DNA of 64,000 nt. It comes from Zhengitettix transpicula. Its lineage: Eukaryota > Arthropoda > Insecta > Orthoptera > Tetrigidae. The stretch covers positions 2,354,001 through 2,418,000 of the forward strand of contig CM073590.1 in assembly GCA_037074705.1 (NCBI GenBank), written 5' to 3'. This document shows, piece after piece, positions 35,916 to 48,425 of this stretch (the stretch's first letter is position 1; every line of letters starts with the position of its first letter). The notes beneath the pieces are model-generated. The model ran no database searches and was not told where the DNA came from. It was given only the letters and a program-made list of their open reading frames with translations. The position numbers and the translations under genes are program-made.

Positions 35916-36563
35916 TTTATAAATGTAAAATCTTTATTTGTCTGGAATATGGCCTGATATTTTTGGACAAGGTGTAAGATATTTTTAATATTAAGTATTT
36001 CACAATTATTAAACCCTTAACACATTACATTTTTAGTCCTTAAAAATGTATTGCACAACTCTTAAAATAACTTGAAATAAAAAAAATTCGAACTGAAAAC
36101 ATTTTTACACTGAATTGAGATTTACAATAAGTACCGAGATTTATAAATAAAAATGAAAAATAATATTATTTTTCAAAACATATTTAACTTTATAATGTTC
36201 GAACGTTGTTGGAACCTAATATTTTGTAGTAGGACCGATAACGTTTTACTTTTTTAAATTCAGGGTTGCGTCATTTCGGCGAAAATATAAACGTATGTCA
36301 TTGAGTACTCGTGTGTCGTGAGTCGGTGGTCCAGATGGGTCAATATTAACAAAAAAAAAAATTTCGCCAAAATACTCGGAGACGTGACATAAAGAATAGA
36401 GTTCATATAATCAAAAATGATAAGATCATGGTTTTACTTTCTAAAATAATGCAATTTTATTATTTTAAGTTTAAAAAACGAAATTATTCTGTTTAATATC
36501 GTTTATTGTAACGCTAGAGAATAGTGATGGCTGTTTATTACCCATATTCATCAATTTTATTTT
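35916..36563. other. No recognised feature
   Basis: AT-rich DNA; nothing recognised. Confidence 0.5.
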
Positions 36564-36990
36564 ATATTAGCTGGGCACCCATCGTTGTCCGTTGCACCCA
36601 TCAGCAGCATCAAAAACCCCAGATTTGACTTAAATCACTATTGTTTTGCGTTATTTTTATATAACGCCCCCCCCCCTTCCTATTGGTGCTCCTATCCCAA
36701 GCCGAAAGGGGTTGAAATTATACACAAACAACATAGGAGGATCAATCTCATTGACCCCGGAAAGTATTTATTCGACACAAATAACGGTCATTTTAATGTG
36801 TTTGATAATTTACACCCTCGTTCACCACCCGCCGCTGAGTGTTAAACAGTAAGTTGAACGTCATAATTAAACATAGTTAAAAAACCATCATCCCAGATTT
36901 CACTGAAATCTCGATTGTTTCAGCGTTATTTTTGTGTAATGCCCCTCCACCCCTACCCCTAATGGTGTTCTCCTCCAATACATTTAACGC
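36564..36990. mobile_element. Element X, copy X5
   Basis: It starts TTAGCTGGGCACCCATCG and holds one full and one partial ~280-bp unit (near 36600 and 36878), with CGAAAGGGGTTGAAATTATA and an AACAACAT block. The overlapping frames at 36585-36852 are repeat artefacts. Confidence 0.65.
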
Positions 36991-39728
36991 CAATGTTTAA
37001 AAACATAATGTACGACACTATTTAAGTACATGCAGTGAGTGTCTTAAAACAATTTCTTGTGACTCTGAACTAGTTGCATTTACAATTATACTCTTCATTT
37101 ACAATTATTTAATTTTAACAATACCAACATGACGATTTCACTCTTCAAGTTGAGTATTGGTTCAGTTTATATTATCAATCGTGTATTTGTAAAAAAAAAT
37201 GTTTGAGAAAAGTTTCCTTGGAATTGCAGTTTTTTTACGCCAAATCGGCCGGCGCCAAAACGTCCTAGACCCGGCTGAAGTGTGCTTGCGCGTCTCTGTT
37301 TGTGATTATAGGTGTCTATTAACAAGTTTGTTGTGCCGTACTGCTGGAAAAATGTTAATCGTAAACTGAAAAAGTGGGGTCAGGGGACAGTTTTCTAGTA
37401 AGAATTTTATACTCCATGCTTATATTCTGTAAACTAATATGATCATTTGTTTTGGGAAAAAAGATTGGTTTTAGAGGGATAAAGTGGCTTAGTGATAGGG
37501 AAAAGTGTTTCAGTTAACGGATTAGGATAGATATATCTTTACCGGATAAGAGCCTCCGTTACGTGCAAGATCTCTAACAACTGTGCAATTGACTTCCCGT
37601 CACAAACAAGTCTACTATATCCGTTGTGATCCTGTCACGAGGCACATTTTCAAAAGAAATATGTATTAAAAAAGTCAAATTCATGTATCAAATTAAATTT
37701 TATTTATTTCAAATTGCTATACTGTGTAAGATTCTTCCTTCTACTGTAGTCTATCGCATAGAATACATGCCGATTTATAAATCCTCATTTTGAGTCGCAT
37801 GTATCACCTGAACACTAAAGAACCATTATAGGCTCGAAAATATGTTGCTATCCATACATTAACGGTTCATGTTTCATTCGTATCAACTACCACGCAGATA
37901 AAGACACATGGCCATCTTCGATACACAATACCTTCTATTATCCTTTTACAAAGATAAACTTCAAAACAATTATTATTTTACCTTGAAAAATATTTCGTAA
38001 CACAGCAGGAGAAAACTGTTAATATTTTTTAATGTAGTTGAGTCAAAGTAGAATTCGTTAGCAAACCAAGGTGTTTTAGAAATAATAGTATAGTTAAAAA
38101 GAATTAGTAGCCACAAAAATACGGAAATAATGTGCATGTGATAATTTCACGTTGTCGGCTGTTATTCAAGTACGTGTCTACCAGTTTGATATAATTATCT
38201 AGTACTAAGTTTCAAAATATACACTCATTTTCATTTCCTTATTTACCTAAAGCATAAAAGGAAAAGAACCTATAAAATGTCATTTTAACCGAATTGACAA
38301 CAATTTAAGTACAAACGAACGTTATTACATTATTTTTTCACTATCACTTTTTCTACAAACGATGGTCTGTAGAACGTTAGTTTAAAAACAAAAAACCTTC
38401 CTTTTATCAAACAACCTACATCTACGAATAAATAAAATATATCTTTGATGAATATATGTATAACATCTTAATAACTACTCGAATTATAATTAGAAAATAT
38501 GGATAAGTAAACCTTCAGAACTGTCTTGATCTTCGTTTCATCAGTTTTGATCGGCTATTATATTTATGATTTAAACGCAAGTTAAAACTGCATAAAGTTG
38601 TAGGATTAATTTCATGTCCTTAAATTACAGAAAGTTTTTAGTTTCTGTATATGTAATAGCACATGTCATAAACTGCCTCTAGATATGAAAGAAATTGGAA
38701 TTTTCTACATGAAGGGCAGAATATCTTCAATAATCATCATGAACATCAGACATTAATAATTTTCTATTTTATAGAACATTACTTTATTGTACGCTATATT
38801 TTTGAGATGTTGTGTTTTATAAGCCACTGTTAAATACCCTGTGATGAGTGTTAATTCAATCGGCTTTAAGTTTTAGACAATTCCAGTAACGTCAGTTTCA
38901 GAATTCAACACTGCTGTAAATGGTCAGCATGTTTTAACTGAAACAAGGCTCTACTTGGGGCATATTTATTGCACATGTTCGTACTTTCACCGTCTATTTC
39001 TGAGGTTTACGGTCTGGCTTTGCATTTATGCAAGGTACTCAAAAAAACCAGTTTCATGAAACTAGTGAATGAAAAATTTATTACTTTCACGGTGAACGGA
39101 GTCAAGTAAAATTCACGAATTAGACCGAACCTGTTATTACATTGGTATAACTCAGGGTCTATAAATGTCTTAGTAATTTAGCTGAACGAAGTATCGTCGA
39201 ACTTATTGTATGACATGTTATAAAATGGAACTTTCAATTAAGGCCTATGTTTTGTCAAGTGGCTAAACTTGTACTTTTCAAGCACTTCAAAATCTATACA
39301 ACGTTTAAATTTGGTGTTAGACAACAGTTTATATATACATATGAGTATATATAAAATTAGGATGCGATTAAGGGATCAATATCCAATATTCCTCAAAGAG
39401 TTCGCAGCATCCATAAAAAATTATTTTATGCAAACGAAACAATTAGGATTTTTCTTATTTCTCTAGTTTTTAAGAACGAGAAAATACAACTCAAAGACAT
39501 TACAATTCACTTAAAAAGTGATAATTATTAATTTATTTTTATTCGTAATTTAACAGTTACGAGAAAACTAATTGGACGAATTACAAAATTTAGCAGTTTA
39601 TTTAAAAAATATTTGCCTGGGATGCATACATACTCGATTCCATCAAAGTTCGTATTGTAAAACGAAAAATTATATAAACATGTACGTTTTATTTTCAAAA
39701 ATTTCCAAATAAATACGCATATATACGA
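36991..39728. other. No recognised feature
   Basis: About 2.7 kb. A small GC-richer spot at 37240-37310 (CGGCCGGCGCC) is followed by a 24-codon open stretch. It is too short to support a gene. Confidence 0.45.
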
Positions 39729-39850
39729 GGATGGTCTGAAAATTTTCCGACCTAAAAAAGATACATATTTTTTTCTTCCAATTTTTGTTAATTTTTTACA
39801 TAGTATCCTTGTAATCCAACAGACTTCTAGCGATGCTTTCATCTCTTTAG
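39729..39850 (-). pseudogene. Possible mariner-like element end
   Basis: ACGAGGATGGTCTGAAAATT directly after TAT resembles terminal inverted repeats of mariner elements. The minus frame leading to it (39842-39528) could be a degraded transposase C-terminus. Similar terminal bases are at 56468. No catalytic residue is visible. Confidence 0.35.
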
Positions 39851-40013
39851 CCAGTCCGAACAGTACTCGGCGTCTTTCTATGCAAAATAATTGTTTACGA
39901 ATATGATGGTCTCCTCCGTAGAGAAGGGCAATACCATTACTTCTAGTGATCGGAAAGGAACTACTGGCTCAGTCGAAGAAGATAGCTCTTTTTAATGACT
40001 CACCCCTCCTTGG

Positions 40014-40041
<28 letters not shown>
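40014..40041. repeat. (AT)n microsatellite
   Basis: A 28-bp AT run directly abuts LTR B3. Confidence 0.9.
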
Positions 40042-40044
<3 letters not shown>

Positions 40045-41340
40045 AATATACTAAATATGATAGGCTTTTAAATAAAAAATTATAGACTTTAAAACAAACA
40101 ATTTATTTATCAAAAATTAGCAATTATACAATTTAAATAAAAAAATATCTCATTCTCTCAAAGGTCTTTACTGGGTTTGATAACGGACAGAACATTTAAC
40201 TTAATCAAAGAACCCAACATTTATCTTTAAATTAAAATGAAATATTTATTCGTCTAGACATAGACGAAATTAATTATTGACGAACTTATTCTACAAGATT
40301 GACTTTAAATTTAAAGAGTTTATTTTATCAACACCAAAGAAAAGAACGATACAAGACTGTATCTTTTAATTCGGTTTACACATATTAATGCCATGAAATT
40401 TCAACTTACGATTACTCAGGAAAATTTGGCTCGTTGGTACACACACACTTTATATACTGGACGTTTTAAACACTGACTCTAACACACACTGTTGGTTTGA
40501 CGAAAACTGGTTCTCCGTTCGTGAAAGACATATCACTTGCTCATGTTGAAAACTACTCGACGCTGGATGCAGTGTCCTGGTCTCCTACAATCGAAGTCAG
40601 TGGTCTAATTTTGATATTACAACAGATTAGACTTCAGCATACAAAAATGTTTATCGTTGAATATTTTGCTATTTCTCTCGCAGGCTGCAACTTATAAAAT
40701 ATTCTTCTCCCTTAAACGATGTCTGTCTTAGTCATTCTTCGGTGGTCGCAGAATACCTAACTCACTCACAATTCTCCAGTCTCGGTGCTCACAGCACCCC
40801 TCTCCCACTCTAACTAACTCTAAATCCAAACTCCCAACTCCAACTAACTCCTCAAAAGCTTATCTACCGTTTATATACCACAGTCTCTTCCTTTTTCCTT
40901 TGTTACAAAACTACGTCACAACTGCCCGTTGACAGTTTCCTCCATTATCCCGAGATTTACATTATGCAACTGCAGTTCCTTAGTTAGCAAATAGCTAGAT
41001 ACTCTGTCTTGTCCCAAAGCCGACCATCGAGACAGGACCCTCAATTACTTTGGACTTATCTTCTCACCCCCACTCGCACGTGCGCTGTTATAAATTCTCC
41101 AGACCGCCCAAACGGCACCCTCAAGACCTAAGTAAACACGCTACCAAAATTGCACTTTCAACCGTCCAAACCATTAATCAGAAACAATGCCTGCCTTAAC
41201 AGATTTATTTTGCGACAGGCCACCCGCACGTGCATTCCTCTGAATTCTCAAGACCAATCCTAAGTAAACAACATTACAAACTGTCCTCCGGCAGTCCAGA
41301 CCATTAATCAGAAACAATTAATGCCTCACCTTCAAGGCAT

Positions 41341-41344
<4 letters not shown>
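40042..41344 (-). mobile_element. Solo LTR B3
   Basis: On minus it starts AGTAATGCCTTGAAGG, like B2, and ends TATATTACA, with (AT)n at both sides. TATATAA lies at 40871-40877, GTAAGT at 40404-40409 and AATAAA at 40319-40324, all minus; the donor and poly(A) signal are 85 bp apart. The 3' part shares CAAACCCAGTAAAGACC with B1 and B2. The 66-codon plus frame at 40497 is inside the LTR. Confidence 0.7.

Positions 41345-41396
<52 letters not shown>
41345..41396. repeat. (AT)n microsatellite, about 52 bp
   Basis: An uninterrupted AT run lies between LTRs B3 and D. Confidence 0.95.
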
Positions 41397-41399
<3 letters not shown>

Positions 41400-41784
41400 A
41401 ATGATAAAAGGGCAATTATTAATTAGAGACTATTGAACTGAATTGTTACCGGCGAACACACAGAGATATAATAATGGACGAGAAAACAGACCAAGACATT
41501 GTTGCGCGCGTAAGTTGATGGAGCAGCTGTCAGCCACGAGACATTGCTGAGTACGGAAGGAAGGATTTCAGTCGAGGACGAAACTAAAAATTAATTTAGT
41601 TGGAAATTAGAGACGAGAGCGTCAATCCAGTGACTCAGAAAGGTCTCTGAGTACTACGTAAAATTCATCTTGAGATCGACGAGGAGTTCCGTGAGGTGTC
41701 GCCAATAGTAGAGTCCAACGGTTGAAAAAAGTGTAAATTCAGTGTTACATGCCCTGTACATAAGTGTTCGAGATGAAAGATTTT

Positions 41785-42222
41785 TTTTAGGGAAACAGGC
41801 TACATGAGGGTAATCCACGTTAAGGCAACTCCCCTTTAATAGCATAGGAAGGGATTTGAAAGGGGGGATGTGGAAGGGTAGAGGAAGGTAGCCAAGGGTT
41901 AACTAGGGTCCCCGGGCTACATTTTAAGGATCCTACCCGGCATTCGCCTAAAGAAATGCTGGAAAAACCCTAGAAAAACCTGCTCCAGGTAGGTCGGGCA
42001 TTGGGTACTTGTCCCACGCCCTTCCGATTGCGGGAGAGCAGTTTGCTGTGGGGTCACAGCATTCCCTTCTCCGTGCCTCGACCAGTTTAGGAGGCAGCTG
42101 GCCGACTGTTCCAATAGGAATAGCGAACTTCTCTTACCGTATGCTCCAGGTCTTCGACCACAGAACATACATCTGCAAGAGAATATCCCTCGCAGGCTTC
42201 TCTTTCATTTTTACAACGTTTC
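41785..42222 (+). repeat. Repeat family F, copy F2
   Basis: It shares AACTCCCCTTTAATAGCATA, AAGGATCCTACCCGGCATTC and GGTAGGTCGGGCATTGGG with F1. The right end has the CTCGCAGGCTTCTCTTTC terminal block seen within F1. The frame seen in F1 is broken here. Confidence 0.6.
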
Positions 42223-42224
42223 TG

Positions 42225-42395
42225 GAAGTCTTGATCCTTTCTTCAAATGCTTGAAATTTTGTAATAGCCGAGAGAGACACTACTGCATTAATCACTTGTG
42301 TTTCTCTTGGCTCTTACATAAAGGAACAAGGCTTCCAGAAACGTTGTGTAGTATTTATATTATCACTTCTTATGTCAGTATTTGGCTATCCGCCT
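42225..42395. repeat. Fold-back family fragment
   Basis: GGAACAAGGCTTCCAGAAAC is followed by GTTGTGTAGTATTTATATTA and TATTTGGCTATC. The left arm is mostly lost. Confidence 0.55.
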
Positions 42396-42486
42396 TTCCG
42401 ATAGCGGGAGAGGTGTTTGCTACATTTATGACGACCTCAACGTGAGACAAAATCATATAAATAATTATTATATATTTATTATTACA

Positions 42487-42591
42487 ATATATATATATAT
42501 ATATATATATAATTTGAAACTAGACTCCTCTACCGCGGGGATATATATATATATATATATATATAATTTGAAACTAGACTCCTCTACCGCG

Positions 42592-42632
<41 letters not shown>
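42487..42632. repeat. (AT)n with an embedded exact 30-bp duplication
   Basis: Three AT runs (42487-42510, 42541-42564, 42595-42630) are separated by two identical 30-bp blocks ending CTCTACCGCGGGG, at 42511-42540 and 42565-42594. The 86-codon frame across it is spurious. Confidence 0.9.
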
Positions 42633-42635
<3 letters not shown>

Positions 42636-42699
42636 TATATAGTACAGGAGCTTTCAAGATTACCTTATAGGAAAATAAACCTCTGATAAATATTTATCT

Positions 42700-43365
42700 T
42701 TATTTTAAAAAAATTAATATTCCAGTCAAGTAGTGATGTAACCAACCTATGCAGATGGAATGAAACTTTCATCAAAACAACCCCAAATTGCCTTTAGAAA
42801 AGCATAAATACTCCCAATACTACATGTAAAAAATACTGTTAGAACATTAAGAGCGTCAAAAATACTCCAGGTGCGTTTAGAGTGTCAAAAATATTCTTGG
42901 TACCCCAAGAGATCTCAGAATATACTCGGTGACCTAATACAGTTAAAAATACACGCATTACCTTTAAAATATACTTCTGGTACCCTCTGCGAGACAAATA
43001 TTTTTCATACACCTTTAGCGTGTCAGAAATACTCCCGGGAAAATTTCGTCATGTTCTTAAGGCCATCAAGGCCGGTAACTTAGAGAGCCCGAAATACTCC
43101 AATACCTTATGAAAGAGAAGAATAATCGCGGTACCTTAAGCGACACAAAAATACTCTCGCTAATCTAAAAGCGTAAAAAATACATTTAGCGAGACAAAAA
43201 TACACTACAAAATTTGGTCGAAATTGATCCACGTGTATGATTCTACGCGCAACTTTTTCCCCCTTCCATAACCACTTTTAGGGGTTTAAGAACAACTTAT
43301 CGGGATAGTTGAATGTCATAATTAATCTCAGCGACATCTATAACCCCGGATTCGACTCCGAAAAG
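42700..43365. mobile_element. Element X, copy X6, mainly minisatellite
   Basis: The array at 42790-43206 has units like GGTACCCTCTGCGAGACAAA and AAAATACTCC. After it come a tail-like AAATTTGGTCGAAATTGATCC and then the start of a ~280-bp unit (GCGACATCTATAACCCCGG). Confidence 0.6.
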
Positions 43366-43459
43366 TTTTCTTCGGACAACTTAAAAAAGTTCGAAAAAGA
43401 AATGTATCCAGCTGAAATGAGTTCGTTAACACGTTTAACTATGAAACACCGAAAATAAT

Positions 43460-43645
43460 TACTTACTTACTCTACTTACTTACTTACTCCCATGAAGGGA
43501 CTTGGCCCACCGAGACAGCTACCAGACTGTCATCTTACATGACACGACCAGAAACATCCATGCCCATGCCGGGATTCGAACCCAGAACTCTGTGACGAGA
43601 GGCAATGACGGTGGCCACCATACCACAGCAGGTCGGCTACCGAAA
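43460..43645 (-). mobile_element. tRNA-derived SINE with (TTAC)n tail
   Basis: On minus, a tRNA-like head contains the B-box in GGGTTCGAATCCCGGC at about 43571-43586. The plus-left end has repeated ACTTACTTAC. The conserved part matches 3985-4062. A pol III-transcribed retroposon is the best reading. Confidence 0.65.
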
Positions 43646-43689
43646 ATAATTAGTTCTTCCAACTTTTATAAGTACTTGGTGGCCTATCC

Positions 43690-44700
43690 TCGTAATAATA
43701 ATTTATGGGGAAAAATCTAAGGAACTCTTCTACGTTCAAAAAACTGGTGTGGGAATACGTGACGGATACTCTCCTACTCTGTTCAAATCGACCCAGACAA
43801 AGTTGTGGAAGAATGGGAGAAAGAACTCAAGAAATGTGGGTTTTGGAAGCCAATCCTACTGGGCTTCTACATATCATACCTCTCATTCGCGGACGACTTG
43901 GCGATACTAACAGAGGACGAGGAGAGTGCTGTCAAACAGCTCGAATGAAGAATGTTCAGAAAAAGTAGGGCTACAAATATAATTTGAGAAAATTGAATTT
44001 CTTGTTTAAAAAAAGAAATTGAGAGCCTGGAAACAAAATATGGTAAAATCAACAGGTTCCAGCACTTTAAATATCTCGGAGAATTCATCGAACCGATAGG
44101 CCTTGAAAAAATTTGACAGCAATATCGCCTCCAAAAAGTCAAAAATGGATTAAGGTTAGTATGAAACCTCTACAACAAAAAATCCATGTCAAGAGTGACG
44201 AAAATTCGTCACTACAACAGTTTTAAAACCAACAATCCATTACGCAAGCGAAACATTGACCCTTAACAAATACACGAACTTGAAGAAATTAAAAAAAGAA
44301 GAGAGAAAGATCATTAGGATCAAGGAGGATAACATACTCAAGACGGTTTGAGGCTACAATCAATCAAAACAACAGAAAAGTTTTCAAACATCGAAATTTA
44401 TTTTAGGAAAATGCGAGTTAAATTTCTTCGGTCATCTAAACAGACTACCTGAAAATCTGTTGACAAAAAGATTATGTAACCTTACTTCAGAAATCTTCAT
44501 CTTGGCTAGACGAAATTCTAAAGGACCTCAAAAACGCAAACATAAGATAAACTGACATTTTAGAAAGAGATATTCAGACACGAAGTAGACAGAAACAGTA
44601 CAGACCAAAGTGGTCAAAAAAATGTATACAAACCTTCTCAGAAAAAATTGAAAACCTATTGGAACAACAACATAACGCAAAGAAAAGTTAATCGAGTTAT
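43690..44700 (+). pseudogene. Second LINE reverse transcriptase remnant
   Basis: LSFADDLAILTEDEESAVKQ, the catalytic FADD box, is at about 43878. It is followed, with many stops, by FQHFKYLGEFIEP, NLYNKKSMSRVTKIRHYN and EKFSNIEI segments in changing frames. It is much more decayed than 22230-23670 and a different family, judged by the different spacer sequence. Only the last part of the reverse transcriptase and C-terminal region survive. Confidence 0.8.
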
Positions 44701-46969
44701 TAGTTTATCGTCTTCCATTTCTGGGATGAATTCGCTAATAATAATAATAATAATAAATTACTATGAATAATCGATATCAGAAAAGAAAACCAGTTTTCAT
44801 TTTAAATTACATCTCAACATTTCCTAACCTTACCGAAGGGAGGGATGAAGGACTTCGGCGACGAAGCGCTGTGCGGCGATGCGGTATTATGGCCTGTGCG
44901 CAACTGCGGAACTGAGACTGAGAAGCGGAAGTGAAGACCAACCTGGGGTCGACAGCCCCGATTCTCATGGTAAGCTGGGCCACTAACGGGTCCAGATGAA
45001 TTACACCATTAATGGAACTTGTTACCGTTAAATATAATTAATCATTTCAATTATGAATTAAAGTCGGATAAAAATGTCACAATGATTTAGTTGGATAATT
45101 TAAAGATTTTGAAAAGTTCGACACTGCACGTGATATAACTAAAATATTAAGTTCTCCTCACATCATTTTGCGAACTAAGTTATTTCCAGACGTATTCATT
45201 GTTCACAGAGAAAATCTTCCGGATAAAATCAGCGTAATACAGTTGTACATGGGTTACTCAAAAGATCTTTATAAAAGTAAATATTACAAGAAAAAGTAAT
45301 TTGATAAACAGTTTCTGACTTATGTGGTGCTATCGAGTACGGGGCCGCTGATCGTGGGTGTGCAGGACGTACACTACACGCGGGAGTTACTTTCAGGGGA
45401 GCGGCGAACAGAAATCTCGCAATCCAACTGCAGGTTCGAACCACATAAGTAGGGTCAATCACTGACAATTATATATAAGTAAAAGGCAAACAATCCAAAA
45501 TTAAATTCCCAAGATAAAAGTGGAATTTATTTTGTAAATAAAAATTGACGTTGTAATTTGATAATCCACGACATGTGAAAGCATTTTGTCGGCTATTTAT
45601 GGAGAATTATCCATTTTTAGTTCCATACTCGCATTTTGAACTTTTATAACTTTTACATCAGACGACAATATTTTTTATGTTTCTTAACTTATGATACATC
45701 TGTAAATAGCACATTTCAAATGTGTATTTTGGAATATACTCTAGCAATTGACCTTCCCTAATGTACTCTTGAAGGGAACCCTCCCGTTGTTTTATTTTAA
45801 GCCTTAAAATAAAAATAATTAATTTCATTGTTAATCTAAGTAACTGCACTATTTCAAATTTTCATGTTTTAACAAAACGGTATGTATACTTTATTAATTA
45901 GAATGTTCCCATTCATTTTTAACTAAGTAGGTAAGGCACTTTTAAATCAATGATTTTTGGAAATTTTACGTTATAGACAGAGTAATGACAAGAAAATGAT
46001 TGACAATAAATGTTTTCTTTCCTACACACCCCCATAAGTAACCAAACTAAAATACCTTTCTACAAGAATAGTCAGGAAAAACAGGATAAGGGTGGGGGTG
46101 GCAGTGGCTGTTTATTACGCGTGCGCAAATTCCAAATTGGCCTTAAAAGCAGATGCAAAGTGCCCACCATCGTAAAGACTCACAAGATTTCAAAATAATG
46201 GTTTTCTAACAAAGGATGTACCGACCGACCGGGAAACCTAGAGTTGGTCAAAAACAACTTTATTGCCAAGCGTACCTGTGGTAAAGGAGATGACGTACTT
46301 CATAGTTCTGGGGGAACGTCAGATAAAAACAGAATGGAAAAGGCTCGCGAGGCGTTATATTTATTTATATATGCCCGAAAAACTTTTTAATTCCTCATTA
46401 ATCTATTAGTCAAGAAGTTCTTTAACTTATGAATGCAGAAGGAATACTAATTTATGCATCAGTGCCGTTAGAAAAGAGCAATATTTGGAACTACTAGGTT
46501 TCCAACATACTCTCGCTAACATACTATATTTTTAAATGGAGCATGATAGGAATTTAAAAATTTCTTTTTAACTGCAATCTAATTAAACTCGTATTCTCAT
46601 AGAGCAAGAACCATTTATGCAGAAAAATTAAGGGACAACATAAGTTTTTTCATCGTTTCCACAAACAACAGATTTTTTTATTTTATTAAAGGTTTATAAT
46701 GGCCGCATTAACAACTTGGTCATTGGCGAACCATAAATAAATTACAAATAGTGCTTATCTACATAAGTTTTGCTTCCAATAATAGACATACAATTGAACA
46801 GTTTGAAAGATTAAGTAAACATTTCAAATGTGGGTTTCTTACATTTACATTTTAAGAATTCGCACTTGTTAATCATTTATCATAATAATTGGATAATTCC
46901 TTAACATTAACTTGTTTGAAACTGCGACTGTTGCACATTCCACTGTACTGTAGTCATAGTCTTTTTTTA
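44701..46969. other. Mostly unrecognised; GC-richer patches at 44830-45000 and 45325-45455
   Basis: The first patch has a 29-codon frame starting MKDFGDEALCGDAV and then a donor-like ATGGTAAGCT. The second is open on both strands and includes GGTTCGAACC, which could be a tRNA B-box relic. Neither is firm enough to call. Confidence 0.4.
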
Positions 46970-47404
46970 TTAGGAGGAGGCGTCTGCTTCTGAATATGAA
47001 TCACTCTCTTGTTTCTTAACTAAATTTATGAGCCTTTTTATTCTACTTTTTGCCGATTTATCATTTAAGTGTGGGTAAAAATATTCCAATATATTTATGA
47101 ATGATGTAGAGGATATTTGGTAATTTCTAATAATGGTCCTTGGGTTCTTTGAGTCCGTAGCATTTAGTATGAGTAACTGTTCCAAAGTGATAGGTGGAGC
47201 ACTGGTTTCTTCTTCATATAATATTTTTACCGGACCTAATGATTGAATAAGCGTCTTATATTTATGATCCTTAATGTTTTGTTTTGTTTTCTTGGGTGAA
47301 TTATTGCTTGTCTTCTGTTCAGGATTACTGACGTCTTTCTTATCAGCTTGGCTTGTCGAACTCGTAGACGCAGTATGTTTTTTGGACAACAGAATTGATG
47401 GTAA
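46970..47404 (-). CDS. Possible terminal exon of an unknown gene
   Basis: On minus, a pyrimidine-rich run ending in TTTTTTTAG at 47405 is followed at once by an open frame of 144 codons, ending TCCTCCTAATAAA. The stop therefore overlaps a poly(A) signal. There is no ATG near the start. The previously plausible start at 47389 is TTG, which fits a spliced exon better than a single-exon gene. The N-terminal third is low complexity and Ser/Thr/Lys-rich. The middle contains LEQLLILNATDSKNP and INILEYFYPHL, with a predicted helical Lys/Arg segment. The end is acidic (Glu, Asp, Ser). No family is recognised. A decayed transposon or virus-derived frame is an alternative. Confidence 0.4.
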   Translation of the reverse strand, partial: LPSILLSKKHTASTSSTSQADKKDVSNPEQKTSNNSPKKTKQNIKDHKYKTLIQSLGPVKILYEEETSAPPITLEQLLILNATDSKNPRTIIRNYQISSTSFINILEYFYPHLNDKSAKSRIKRLINLVKKQESDSYSEADASS

Positions 47405-48421
47405 CTAAAAAAATGAATACGACTTCGGAAAACAAAGACGCATAATTAGGACCAGAGAAAGACCAGCCACAGGGGCTCATTTATAGAAAATAATTCTTCA
47501 AAATGACAAATTAAAAATGATAAGTTTCTTACGTTAAGTAAAATTTCATTTATTATTAGTGCAATAACCGATTCCGACAAATCCCGCTCCACTGAAATAA
47601 TTTACCGTATTATTATTGTAGTTCGTACCTACGAGTCCTATTCCACTCCGAAAAAAAATTGAACTTTAAAGATCCATTTTACTTTCCAAGAATGTGACGT
47701 GTAATATTTTCTACGAAAATATTTGTACAACGTACTTTATGTGATGAAGCGGATTGGTTTGAGAAAACCTCTAATCTTTTGCGATATTTGTGAGGGAATG
47801 ATAACTAGACTAAAACATTCAATTGTCGAAAGTATTAATTTTTTGTTGTATGTTTTTTTTAATATAATGTTTGCATAGTTGAAACTCAATTTATCATGTA
47901 TGCCCTGAATTATGCATTCATTAATTAGACTTAAATTCAAATATACTCATGTACAGGCTACTAAAGCAGTTATAGGAACGCGATTTCTTCATTTTTAGCA
48001 TTTTTGTAGCTCGAATCATTTCGCTACACTAATGCATGGAACTAAATTTTATTTTTTGTCTTGGAATACATATGAAAGGGTTGAGACACAGAAACCCGAA
48101 AAATGAAGTCAAAACAATAAAACTAGTGAATTTTGGAAAATAACTACAGATCGTCATGTGACAATTAAAAAAATGCAATTTACCACTATATATAATATCA
48201 TCAGTCCATTTCGCTAATTTTAAATATAGTTAACGAACTAATCAACTCATAAACGCTCGTTATATTTAATTTTGCCGTAATTTTTGAGCCCCAAATTTAA
48301 ATTTTAAGTATCATTATTCTAAATTTTGCAACTTCTTAATATTATCTTCCTACCGGTGATAAAATAAATATCAATTTCAAATTTCATAAAATTCGTTTCA
48401 GTCGAAATAAGAAAATTTAGT
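47405..48421. other. No recognised feature
   Basis: AT-rich DNA. If the exon at 46970-47404 is real, this is intron. No upstream exon was found. Confidence 0.4.
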
Positions 48422-48425
48422 ATAT

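Larger units (their letters stand above)
41397..42486 (+). mobile_element. LTR D with nested F2 and fold-back pieces
   Basis: The LTR starts TGTAATGATAAAAGGGC and ends TTTATTATTACA, with (AT)n on both sides. Its first 390 bp recall the C family start. At 41785-42222 it is replaced or interrupted by F2 and at 42225-42395 by fold-back sequence. The donor position reads GTAAAA (about 41658), a lost site. Confidence 0.5.

Noticed and set aside
37240..37400. Possible zinc-finger exon near a GC spot
   Set aside because: Only about 24 codons are open and the Cys/His pattern is incomplete.
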